A DNA stretch of 40,193 nucleotides from Clostridia bacterium (GTDB lineage Bacteria; Bacillota; Clostridia; TANB77; CAG-508): positions 1 to 40,193 of the forward strand of contig JAFXVF010000007.1 in the NCBI GenBank assembly GCA_017524665.1, in the 5' to 3' direction. A program made the position numbers and the translations under genes. The notes under the pieces are model-generated. The model was not told the DNA's origin. It saw nothing but the letters and a program-made list of their open reading frames with translations, and searched no databases. Each line of letters starts with the position of its first letter. Within the stretch, counting starts at the first letter, position 1. This document shows positions 8,235 through 15,968 of this stretch, one piece after another.

Positions 8235-10722
8235 ATGTTTCAAAATATAAATCCGGAATTTGAAGAAAAAAAACATGAAAATGAAGATAAAATTACGAGC
8301 AAGAGAAACTTGTTTCAAAACATAAAGAATACTCTTACAGTACAAAACTTAACTTTTTATTGTCTGTGTTTTGGAATTTCAATGTTAGGCTTTGGAGAAG
8401 GAATTTCTCCATTTGGACTAGCAATTTTAGCTGCTGCTTGTAGTAACAAAATGCCAATACGGAATTATATATATTACGTGCATAGCAGGAGTTGCCGTGG
8501 GACAAGGCATAGGAGAATTGCTAACATATATACTTACATCTCTTGTATTTATTACATTTTCGCTAATATATAGACCAAAATATGAAAACACAGTACGAAA
8601 CGAAAAAAGAAAACTTGGTTCTCATTTGATTGCTTCAATTATGCTTGTACAAATTTTTGGCTTAATGTTTAAAACTTTCTATGTGTATGACTTATTAACA
8701 AGCATTTTATTTGCAATTATTACGTATATTTTTTATAAAATCTTTACTAATTCAATTACAGTTATAAAAGACTATGGGGCAAAAACAGCGTTTACAATAG
8801 AGGAAGTGCTTGGAGCCAGCTTAATCCTTGCTATTGCAATATCTGCACTCTTCAATTTTACAATATGGGGTGTATCTATAAAAAATATTTTATGCATCTT
8901 AATTGTACTTGTATTAGGATGGAAAAATGGTGTACTTATTGGAACTACTGGGGGAGTGACAATTGGGGTTGTGTTAGGAATAATAGACAAAGGAGATCCA
9001 ATGCTAATAGCGGTCTTTGCACTTTCGCGGAATGATAGCAGGAATACTTAATAGATTTGGGAAAATTGGAGTAATAGTTGGATTTGCAATAGGCACAATT
9101 GCGCTAACATTTGTAACAAACCGGAAATACGTCACCAATAATCTATTTAAAAGAAATAGTGATTGCTTCTATTGGCTTATTATTAATACCTAAAAACATT
9201 GATATAAATATTACGGACTTAGTAGGAAAAACAAAACTTTTACCAGTTTCTAAGGAAAGAATGCTTGAGGAAAATGAAGACACAATATATAAGCTAAATA
9301 GCGTATCAGAAACTTTATCAGACTTATCAGAGTCATACAAAGAAGCGGCAGCAACAATACTTGAAGAAGATAAAGAAGGACAAACCGAGACTAAGCAAAA
9401 GGAGTTATTTATTGATTGCATGACCGAAGGAATGGAAGACAAAACACAGAACATGCTGTATGACGATATTGTAGACTCAGATAGCGACATTATTGATGAA
9501 ATATACAATGAAGTTTGTAAAAAAGATGAAATCCATTTACAAGACATTATTGACATATTTGAAAAGCATAATAGTTTTATTGTTGGCATGGATGATGAAG
9601 ACGTAAGAAAAAATGTAGAAAAAGATATTGCAGAAGTTGTAAAAACTGCAAATGAAAGCTGGCAAAGTGTTAAAGCAAATTATGCAATGAAAATGCAGAA
9701 AAAAGAAGCACAGAAAACAATGTCAGCAGGCCTCCATGGCATTTCAAAGGCTATATCAAATGTAGCAGAAACTATTAGTAATAAAGAAAATAAAAAATAT
9801 GAAGAAATAAAAGAACAAATAGAGATTCTGCTACTACAAAAAAATATAGGAACATATAACATTAATATTACACAGCAAAAAAATGGAAAAAATATTGTAG
9901 AAATTTATACTAAAAGAAAAGATGATATAACAGATGAAGCATTAAAAATTCAAAAAATAGAAGATGTTTTAACAAAAGTATTAGGACAAAAAATGGTTTT
10001 ACAAAAGCAAAAGAACAACATAGGAAAAGAGCGGAGACGAGGTGTTTCAGTTATACGTATCAGAAGATAAAATGAAAATTACAGTATCTGTCTTAAGTAA
10101 AACAAAAGACGGATCTGAAATAAGCGGAGACAGTACTTTAAAGCTAAAACTAGATGATGGAAAAATACTTGTGGCATTATCAGATGGAATGGGCTCAGGA
10201 AAAGAAGCAAATAAAACAAGCAATGAACTTATTAAGATGATAAAAAAATTAATGAGTGCAGGATTTGAAAAAGAAGCAGCACTTGAACTGATTAATACCA
10301 ATTTGACTATGAATGCAAAAAATGAAACTTTTGCAAGTCTTGATATGGGAATATTTGATTTATATACAGGAAACTTAGAGATAATTAAAAACTGCGCATG
10401 TCCAACATTTATAAAAAATGATAAAGAAGTCAAAATGATACATGCAATATCACTTCCAACGGGCATATTAAGCAATGTGGATTCTGTAACCTTTGATACA
10501 GACATTAAACCTGGAGACATTATTGTGATGTGTACAGATGGAATATTAGAAGCCAACATGGAAGCTGCAGATAAAGAAAGTGCGTTTAAAGAATTTCTTG
10601 GAAATATAAAAACAGAGAATGCAAAAAAAATTGCTGACCTTATTTTAGAAGAATCAACAGATAAAAGCTTTGGACGAATAAAAGATGATATGACCGTAAT
10701 AGTAGTTAAAGTAGGCAACTAA
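8235..10722 (+). CDS. spoIIE: Stage II sporulation protein E, PP2C phosphatase; needs four +1 frameshifts
   Basis: SpoIIE dephosphorylates SpoIIAA in the forespore to release sigma-F and also acts at the polar septum. ATG 8235 follows AAAGGTGG. Read with a one-base skip at each of four in-frame CGG-A sites (8460, 9028, 9122, 10032), the product is 827 aa, the same length as B. subtilis SpoIIE from memory. The N-terminal third is a multi-helix membrane domain (GFGEGISPFGLAILAAA, SGMIAGILNRFGKIGVIVGF). The middle is a charged regulatory region. The C-terminus is a PP2C domain with metal-binding Asp motifs LSDGMGSG (Asp649), CTDGILE (Asp767) and DDMTVIVV (Asp816-817). Read conventionally the gene is five unrelated fragments, yet nothing else has decayed: each fragment continues exactly where the last stops, with no internal stop or lost motif. 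Two coiled-coil genes follow at 32 and 35 nt spacing, probably in the same transcript. Confidence 0.9.
8460..8463 (+). other. CGG-A +1 frameshift site 1 (spoIIE)
   Basis: Zero frame reads ATG CCA ATA CGG AAT and stops at 8573. Skipping C8460 gives MPI-G-IIYITCIAGVAVGQG, continuing the membrane domain at residue 76. Confidence 0.85.
9028..9031 (+). other. CGG-A +1 frameshift site 2 (spoIIE)
   Basis: Zero frame CTT TCG CGG AAT stops at 9051. Skipping C9028 gives ALS-G-MIAGILNRFGKIGV at residue 265, which fits the SpoIIE family pattern FSG(L/M)xAG. Confidence 0.87.
9122..9125 (+). other. CGG-A +1 frameshift site 3 (spoIIE)
   Basis: Zero frame ACA AAC CGG AAA reaches a stop near 9193. Skipping C9122 gives VTN-G-NTSPIIYLKEIVIASIG at residue 296, in the last membrane segments. 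Confidence 0.87.
10032..10035 (+). other. CGG-A +1 frameshift site 4 (spoIIE)
   Basis: Zero frame AAA GAG CGG AGA stops at 10070. Skipping C10032 gives GKE-G-DEVFQLYVSEDKMKI at residue 599 and leads into the PP2C domain. An SD-like AGGAAAAGAG lies just upstream, but the other sites lack a consistent one. Confidence 0.87.
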
Positions 10723-10733
10723 AAATGTAAAGT

Positions 10734-10753
10734 AACTATAAGGAGGAGCCTAA
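10734..10753 (+). repeat. Duplicated RBS/leader of the coiled-coil genes, copy 1
   Basis: AACTATAAGGAGGAGCCTAA occurs here and again at 12168-12187, each time ending 1 nt before an ATG. The gene duplication therefore included the ribosome binding site (AGGAGG). Identity breaks down upstream. Confidence 0.9.
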
Positions 10754-10754
10754 A

Positions 10755-12153
10755 ATGATTCTTGGAAGAGACGACATCCCTTCAGAAAAAAAATTAGACA
10801 ATGCGAAAGAGATAATGGAAAAATCAAATAACAAAGTTAAAGAAGGGATACAAAGAACTAAAAAAGCTAAGGACCAAAATGAAAAGAAAAGAATAGTTGA
10901 AGAGACTGTAAAAAATGCTATATTGGATCTAGAAAATGCATTAACCGGAATTACAGAATTCGGAGATAGGGAAATGGAAAGGGAGGTTAACAGTTTAATA
11001 GATCAAATAAAAGGTGATGCCGTAAAAATTGCTCAAGAAAAAGAAACAAACATGATGAAAAAACTACAAGAAATGCAAGAAATGATTAATGAAACGACAG
11101 AAAAGGTAAAAAAGAAATCGGTGCTATTTAAACAAGCAGAAGCTAAAAATCAAGGCCTTGTAAATGATTTAATACGCAATTTCGATAAAACTGAAAAAGG
11201 TTTAAACAATTTACTTAATAACAACACAAGAGGTCGAAGAGTCCTAGGACATATTGCTTCTACAAATAAAACAAGCGGAGGAGGCGGAGGACTAAGAACT
11301 CTAGATGTAGATGAATTCCTAGATTTATTAATAAGTAATGACAAAAATAAAGATGGATTTGACTATAAACTTGTAACAAGCGTAAAAACCCATAAATTCA
11401 ACTGGTCCTCAGTTATAACAGACTGGGAGGGAGGAGCTAATTCTTTCTTTATTGATTCACGAAACTTTTTATACAGAAAAGGGTTTAAAGGTGGAAGATA
11501 TGCAAGAAGCTATGACAAAGCATTCAGAGCATTGAAGGTTGATCCAGAAGTAACATATGCTAGGTTAATGTCAGCATCATATTCAGCTGCAGGAGGAGAC
11601 AGAGGTTTGGCAGCAGCGTATATGGCATTAACACACCACCAATTATTAGCTTCAGAGCTCCGGAACACTTGGAATGAGGGATGGGCAACTTAAAGGCCCT
11701 TTAACTGGATTTACCTGTGCAACAGGAAGTATGTATTTCCATATGGCTGCAATGAATGGTGGAAATTATGCAAGTACGCAAGAATTTATCACAAATCAGT
11801 GTAGCGCAGGAAATTACAACGGTTCTGTCGTTTTTGCTTACAATGTTACAATAAAAGAAACAGGAGGACGTGGACAAAGAAGAAGTTTCGATGATATAGA
11901 AGTAGGAGATCTTTGCATTCAATTATCGAGTTCTAGAACAAATAATGGAGATCATCATATGTGTTTAGTTGTATGGAGAGATGAAGACCATCTATACACA
12001 TTTGACACTAATGCTACAAAGAAAGTTGGAATTATAAATAGAAACCAAGTAGAAACGGAAGAATGTATGGATTTTTATGATTTACCACGAATGGACACAA
12101 GAAAATGGGTAGTAGCATCACCAGAAGGACTTTATCGACATTTTGGAAAATAA
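10755..12153 (+). CDS. Coiled-coil protein with putative papain-like Cys/His/Asp domain, copy 1; needs one +1 frameshift
   Basis: I do not recognise this family. With one skip at CGG-A 11661 it is 465 aa, against 461 for the intact neighbour, and the two align throughout. Residues ~1-150 are Lys/Glu-rich and predicted coiled coil (KKAKDQNEKKRIVEETVKNA is nearly repeated in the paralogue). A Gly-rich hinge (SGGGGG) follows, then an alpha-helical middle and a C-terminal ~150-residue domain. In that domain Cys321 (TGFTCATGSMYFH), His400/401 (GDHHMCLVV) and Asp417/Asn419 (YTFDTNATKK) are spaced as in a papain/NlpC-P60/CHAP-type fold, and the end is WVVASPEGLYRHFGK. No signal peptide or membrane helix is seen, so it is cytosolic or exported by a non-Sec route. 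It starts 32 nt after spoIIE and shares a strong AGGAGG leader with copy 2, suggesting a sporulation-linked operon. Enzymatic function is inferred from residue pattern only. Confidence 0.72.
11661..11664 (+). other. CGG-A +1 frameshift site 5 (coiled-coil gene, copy 1)
   Basis: Zero frame GAG CTC CGG AAC ends at 11693. Skipping C11661 gives EL-G-TLGMRDGQLKGPLTGF, which aligns with QLRTLGTRDDQLRGPLTGF in the intact paralogue. The paralogue has Arg (AGA) at the matching residue, so Arg is possible here. Confidence 0.9.
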
Positions 12154-12167
12154 AAATACAGACTATT

Positions 12168-12187
12168 AACTATAAGGAGGAGCCTAA
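12168..12187 (+). repeat. Duplicated RBS/leader of the coiled-coil genes, copy 2
   Basis: Same 20 nt as 10734-10753, 1 nt before ATG 12189. It fixes the start of the second gene at 12189 rather than at an in-frame ATG at 12105 that lies inside the preceding gene. Confidence 0.9.
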
Positions 12188-12188
12188 G

Positions 12189-13574
12189 ATGATTCAGGTA
12201 AAAAATGATGTCCATTCAACTAAAGAACTAGATGTCGCAAATGAGTTAATGGAAAAATCGAATAAAAACATACAAAATGCAATGAAAAAAGCAAAACAAG
12301 TAAAAGAACAAAATGAAAAGAAAAGAATAGTTGAAGAAACTATTAAAGGAGCAATAGGGACCTTAGAATGTGTGTTGCCCGAAATTACTGTATTCAGAAA
12401 TAAAGAAATGGAAAATATGGTTAATAATTTAATAGACAAAATAAAAGACAATGCAATAAAAATTTCTCAAGAAAAAAAAGAAGAAACCATGATGAATAAA
12501 CTTCAAGAAATACAAGAAGAGATTAATGATGTAAAAGAAAAGGTGAAAAAGAAAACGGAATTATATAAGCTTGCAGAGGCTAAAACTGATGGGATGTTAA
12601 ATGATTTAGTATCTAATTTTAACAAAACTGGAAAAAATTTTAGAAAATCAATTAAGGTATACAAGAATAATCCAAGGACTGCAAGAGTTACTGCATCAAC
12701 AGTTAAAAAAAGCGGAGGAGGATCATTGAAAACTCCGACTGTGGAAGAATTTTTAGACATAGTAGGGAAAAGAAATAGGGATAAAGCAGGATTTAATGGT
12801 AGGCTCATATCTAGTTTAAGTAACAATGATTTTAATTGGAATGCGGTTATAAGAGAAATGGGAGGAGCTCAAGATTTTTTTGCTGGGTCACGAAAATTTC
12901 TACAAGATAACCAAATAATGGGAGGAACATCTGCAACGAATTATTATAATGCACTTAGCAGTTTAGGAATTGCTCCAGAAACGACGTATTCTAAACTAAT
13001 GAAAAAATCATATGATGCTGCAGACGGAAACAGAATTCTGGCGGCAGCATATATGGCATTAACGCATAATAATTTTTTAGCTCCACAATTAAGAACACTA
13101 GGAACAAGAGACGATCAACTTCGAGGTCCTTTAACTGGATTTAATTGTGCAACAGGAAGTATGTACTTCCATATAGCTGCCATGAATGGTGGAGATTACA
13201 GAAGTACACAAGATTTTATTACTGAGCAATCTAGTGCAGGAAACTATAATGGATCTGTTGGCTGGGCTTACCAAGTTACAGTAACAGAGGGCCATGGACA
13301 AAGAATGAGTTGCGAAGATATACAAGCAGGTGACTTTTGCTTTCAATATGATCATAAAGGCACAGATCACCACATGTGCCTGGTTTTATATACAACGCCA
13401 ACCCGCATTTATACTTTTGACACAAATGCTGCCAAAAAAGTGGGATGGATTGATGCACAAAATGTTGTAACTGAAGTTATAAATGAATTTGATGAGAGGT
13501 TACCACAAGTTGGCTATAAAAACCCATGGGTAGTGGCATCACCAGAAGGACTTTATCAACATTTTGGAAGATAA
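12189..13574 (+). CDS. Coiled-coil protein with putative papain-like Cys/His/Asp domain, copy 2 (intact)
   Basis: 461-aa paralogue of the preceding gene in one uninterrupted frame, with no in-frame CGG. The N-terminal ~150 residues are charged coiled coil. A short KKSGGGS hinge and a helical middle (VEEFLDIVGKR, AAYMALTHNNFLAPQLRTLG) lead to the C-terminal domain with Cys320 (TGFNCATGSMYFH), His394/395 (TDHHMCLVLY) and Asp411/Asn413 (YTFDTNAAKK), ending WVVASPEGLYQHFGR. The start at 12189 is set by AAGGAGGAG. It lies 35 nt after copy 1 and ends in a strong bidirectional terminator, so spoIIE and the two copies look like one transcription unit. Product unknown; a cysteine peptidase, amidase or transglutaminase-like enzyme would fit the residue order. 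Confidence 0.8.
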   Translation: MIQVKNDVHSTKELDVANELMEKSNKNIQNAMKKAKQVKEQNEKKRIVEETIKGAIGTLECVLPEITVFRNKEMENMVNNLIDKIKDNAIKISQEKKEETMMNKLQEIQEEINDVKEKVKKKTELYKLAEAKTDGMLNDLVSNFNKTGKNFRKSIKVYKNNPRTARVTASTVKKSGGGSLKTPTVEEFLDIVGKRNRDKAGFNGRLISSLSNNDFNWNAVIREMGGAQDFFAGSRKFLQDNQIMGGTSATNYYNALSSLGIAPETTYSKLMKKSYDAADGNRILAAAYMALTHNNFLAPQLRTLGTRDDQLRGPLTGFNCATGSMYFHIAAMNGGDYRSTQDFITEQSSAGNYNGSVGWAYQVTVTEGHGQRMSCEDIQAGDFCFQYDHKGTDHHMCLVLYTTPTRIYTFDTNAAKKVGWIDAQNVVTEVINEFDERLPQVGYKNPWVVASPEGLYQHFGR

Positions 13575-13612
13575 AAAATAACGGATTCTAAAAAGTGAAT
13601 CCGTTATTTTTT
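13573..13612. terminator. Bidirectional terminator between convergent genes
   Basis: AAAAAATAACGGATTC (13573-13588) pairs perfectly with its complement at 13597-13612 across an 8-nt loop. The A- and T-tracts serve both directions: the coiled-coil operon on the plus strand and the thioesterase on the minus strand. Confidence 0.93.
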
Positions 13613-14333
13613 ATATAGAAAATCTTATAATTGAATGCAAAGTATTTTTATCTAAACTTTTTATTGAAACTACATGCTTATTTGGAGCTTCTTGACTGTA
13701 ACACAAAAGAACGTTATCACCAAGAATGCATTGCTTTTTATACATTACCTCAATTTCTGAAAAAGAATAATTACTATACACATCTTCAGGAAGAGCTTGT
13801 TCGGCTAAAACAATATAATTCAAATTATTTAAATGATTGTTGGTATCTATGTCCCTCCTAAGAATAGTGTATGGGTATTCTAGTTCAAAGAATTTAGGGT
13901 CTATTAATTTTTGAATTTTATCATCAAAGTTACCATTTTCAATAGGTAAAAATGCGGTTTTTATTTCAGGAGTAATCTTAATAATATGATGAGTATCTAT
14001 ATTCAATAAACACCACCTAGAAGTTGCTTTAGCAATTACTTTGCCAGTTAAATCTAGAATTTCATAATCTCTAAAATAACAAACCATATCAACATTTGAA
14101 ATCCATGTCTTGATATGAACTTTAGAATTCCATTGAGGTCTTGAAAATATTTTAAGCTTCCAGTCCAATACAATCCATGCAATACGATTTTTTGGAGTGT
14201 CTTTAAGACCAAACCCAACAGTATCTGCATGCAAACACCCTGCCTCTTGAAGAATTTTAAAAAATCCATAATTACTTAATTTATTATTTTTATCAATATC
14301 AACATATTCTACAGTATAATCGAATTCATACAT
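13611..14333 (-). CDS. Acyl-ACP thioesterase (FatA/FatB-like double hotdog)
   Basis: 240 aa, hydrolysing acyl-ACP (or acyl-CoA) to free fatty acid in the cytosol. ATG 14331-14333 is chosen because GGTGA lies about 8 nt upstream and MYEFDYTVEYVDIDKNNKLS is where the family begins; an earlier in-frame start at 14384 adds 17 unlikely residues. The first hotdog has the early YxVxYxDxD pattern and WIVLDWKLKIFSRPQW. The second contains RRDIDTNNHLNNLNY, the D-N-x-H-x-N-N segment holding the proposed catalytic Asn/His. Length is normal for clostridial PF01643-type enzymes. It stands alone on the minus strand, convergent with the coiled-coil operon and divergent from the third paralogue. Substrate chain length cannot be read from sequence. 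Confidence 0.85.
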   Translation of the reverse strand: MYEFDYTVEYVDIDKNNKLSNYGFFKILQEAGCLHADTVGFGLKDTPKNRIAWIVLDWKLKIFSRPQWNSKVHIKTWISNVDMVCYFRDYEILDLTGKVIAKATSRWCLLNIDTHHIIKITPEIKTAFLPIENGNFDDKIQKLIDPKFFELEYPYTILRRDIDTNNHLNNLNYIVLAEQALPEDVYSNYSFSEIEVMYKKQCILGDNVLLCYSQEAPNKHVVSIKSLDKNTLHSIIRFSI

Positions 14334-14401
14334 AATAAAATCACCAAAGAAATTATAGCATAAACAATAAAAATTTCGCAACATGTAATTCGTTTAACTA
14401 C

Positions 14402-14429
14402 TTGAAAAATAAAAATCGATTGATATAAT
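14402..14429 (+). promoter_or_regulatory. Sigma-A-type promoter for the third coiled-coil gene
   Basis: TTGAAA (14402-14407), 16-nt spacer, TATAAT (14424-14429), 24 nt before the ATG. RBS is GAGGG at 14443-14447. Confidence 0.7.
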
Positions 14430-14452
14430 ATAAAAAAGAAAAGAGGGATAAA

Positions 14453-15889
14453 ATGGGACTTGTAAAGAATGATAGACTGGTAGAATTGAATAAGGCAAAT
14501 AAATTGATAGATGATTCTATTAATAAAATAGAAAACGCAACTGATATGGTAAAGAATAAAGCAAGTGAAGAAGCGCAGAAAAAAGAGATAAAACAAGCAC
14601 AAAAAAAGGTAGATGAAGCAATTAATAAATTAAATAAAGCAGGAGATAAGGAATCGCAGAAAAAAATAGAAGAAGCAATGAACAACTTAAATGATTATTT
14701 AAAAAATGCAGAACAAGAAGACAAAATGAAAAAAGCAGCAGAAGATTTAAAAAAAATCAATAAAGAATTAAAAGAAAAAGAGGAAAAACTTAAAGTCGCT
14801 GACCAAAAAAGCACATTAAGTTTACTAGAGTTAACAGAGAAAATAAAAAAAACAAGTGAAGAAATTAAAGAGGCTAATATTGGACAAAAAAATAGAAAAT
14901 TTAAAAACTACATGTTTCTTGCAAGCACAAATGGTGCAGGACCATTGGCAAGAGATTACAACCAATACGCAAGCATTTTTGAGCAGATGCCGGAAAATAC
15001 AAAATACACAGGAAAATTTAAGAAGGTTAATGTAAAAGACTTGATAAGAAGTGCTTTTGTTGATGGTGAGATGAGGTTTGTTGACAATTTTGATTTTATA
15101 AGTCGTATAAAAACACTAAAGCCAGCTAAATCAATTGAAGGTATACCCGGAAAAACTTTTAGCAAATTAAGATGTGTTACAGAAACTTTTACAAATGACG
15201 GAGAATTTACGGATTGGTATGGCAACTTGATACAAACAGCATTCAATGCTTATGGAGAAGAAGAGTATTGGGGCCGAAAGGCATCTAATGCACTACTTGC
15301 ACATATTGGATTTGAATGTATGGTGGGGAGAAGAACAGGATATGGAGCAGAACTTATCTCTCCACTAAAAAGCTGGGTTTGTTCGTCACAGGCCGCATTT
15401 TTAGGAATATTAGCTGCTTGCAACGGAAATTTTGAAGAAGCAATGAGAGTAACAAGACAAATGCAAGAAAGCGGAACAGAAAATTTTAGTGTGCAAACAA
15501 TGTGGCAAAATTCAACTCCTGTAGACAGCCCCGAAAATGTCAATATAGGCGACTTTGTTTTTGTAAATGAAGGTAGTCAAGAACACATGTTAACGGTTGC
15601 ATCTAAAGTAAAAGACAAAAATGAGTACATATATTTTTGTTATGATACAGGTTCAAAAAATGGATGGACTGTTGTCAAAGAAAAAAGCGTTTTTTTTAGA
15701 GGTGAAACCAAAGACGGGAGAATATATACAAATTATAACTTTCCTAATTATAGCCAGTGGAGATTAAGACATGTTTATATGGATCCCGAAGAAGATCAAT
15801 TCTTTACGTTACAAACAAATAAGAAATATACAATTAGAAATTCTACTCCATGGTATGAACATGTTCTTGAATTTATAAATAACAATTAA
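14453..15889 (+). CDS. Divergent third paralogue: long coiled coil plus putative papain-like domain
   Basis: 478 aa, unrecognised. Residues ~5-145 are an almost uninterrupted Lys/Glu/Asn/Ala coiled coil (ELNKANKLIDDSINKIENA, KKIEEAMNNLNDYLKNAEQ). The remainder has little overall identity to the two upstream paralogues but keeps the same order of candidate catalytic residues: Cys310 (SWVCSSQAAFLG), the motif VNIGDFVFVNEG matching IQAGDFCFQYDHKG, His378 (SQEHMLTVAS) and Asp398 (FCYDTGSKNGW). No signal peptide or membrane helix is visible. It has its own promoter and is followed after 79 nt by a WG-repeat gene with another promoter. The shared architecture suggests the coiled coil targets or oligomerises while the C-terminal domain varies. 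This is inference; similarity to LXG or other polymorphic-toxin layouts was considered, but no LXG motif is seen. Confidence 0.75.
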   Translation: MGLVKNDRLVELNKANKLIDDSINKIENATDMVKNKASEEAQKKEIKQAQKKVDEAINKLNKAGDKESQKKIEEAMNNLNDYLKNAEQEDKMKKAAEDLKKINKELKEKEEKLKVADQKSTLSLLELTEKIKKTSEEIKEANIGQKNRKFKNYMFLASTNGAGPLARDYNQYASIFEQMPENTKYTGKFKKVNVKDLIRSAFVDGEMRFVDNFDFISRIKTLKPAKSIEGIPGKTFSKLRCVTETFTNDGEFTDWYGNLIQTAFNAYGEEEYWGRKASNALLAHIGFECMVGRRTGYGAELISPLKSWVCSSQAAFLGILAACNGNFEEAMRVTRQMQESGTENFSVQTMWQNSTPVDSPENVNIGDFVFVNEGSQEHMLTVASKVKDKNEYIYFCYDTGSKNGWTVVKEKSVFFRGETKDGRIYTNYNFPNYSQWRLRHVYMDPEEDQFFTLQTNKKYTIRNSTPWYEHVLEFINNN

Positions 15890-15914
15890 CTTGAAAAACT
15901 AATAATGGTTAATA

Positions 15915-15943
15915 TTGCATAATTCCCCAAATTGTGATATATT
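15915..15943 (+). promoter_or_regulatory. Promoter for the WG-repeat gene
   Basis: TTGCAT (15915-15920), 17-nt spacer, TATATT (15938-15943), followed by a strong AAAGGAGG (15953-15960) before ATG 15969. Confidence 0.65.
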
Positions 15944-15968
15944 ATTGGCGATAAAGGAGGCACATTAA

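Noticed and set aside
8460..8463. Simple reassignment of CGG to another amino acid (as in Anaerococcus-type codes)
   Set aside because: Reassignment keeps the frame; here every CGG requires a frame change to recover homology.
9143..9589. Long minus-strand open frames opposite spoIIE, rpoB, the LRR gene and other genes
   Set aside because: They mirror the codon bias of the real plus-strand genes, lack ribosome binding sites and encode low-complexity Leu/Ser/Phe-rich sequence.
8235..10722. spoIIE as a decayed pseudogene
   Set aside because: All breaks are identical one-base CGG-A events; there are no other stops, deletions or lost active-site residues, and the restored length equals the family length. 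The same break type occurs in essential rpoC.
14453..14900. LXG/WXG100-type secretion leader or phage tape-measure on the third coiled-coil protein
   Set aside because: No LXG or WXG motif, no type VII genes nearby and no phage genes; Lys/Glu-rich heptads alone are not evidence.
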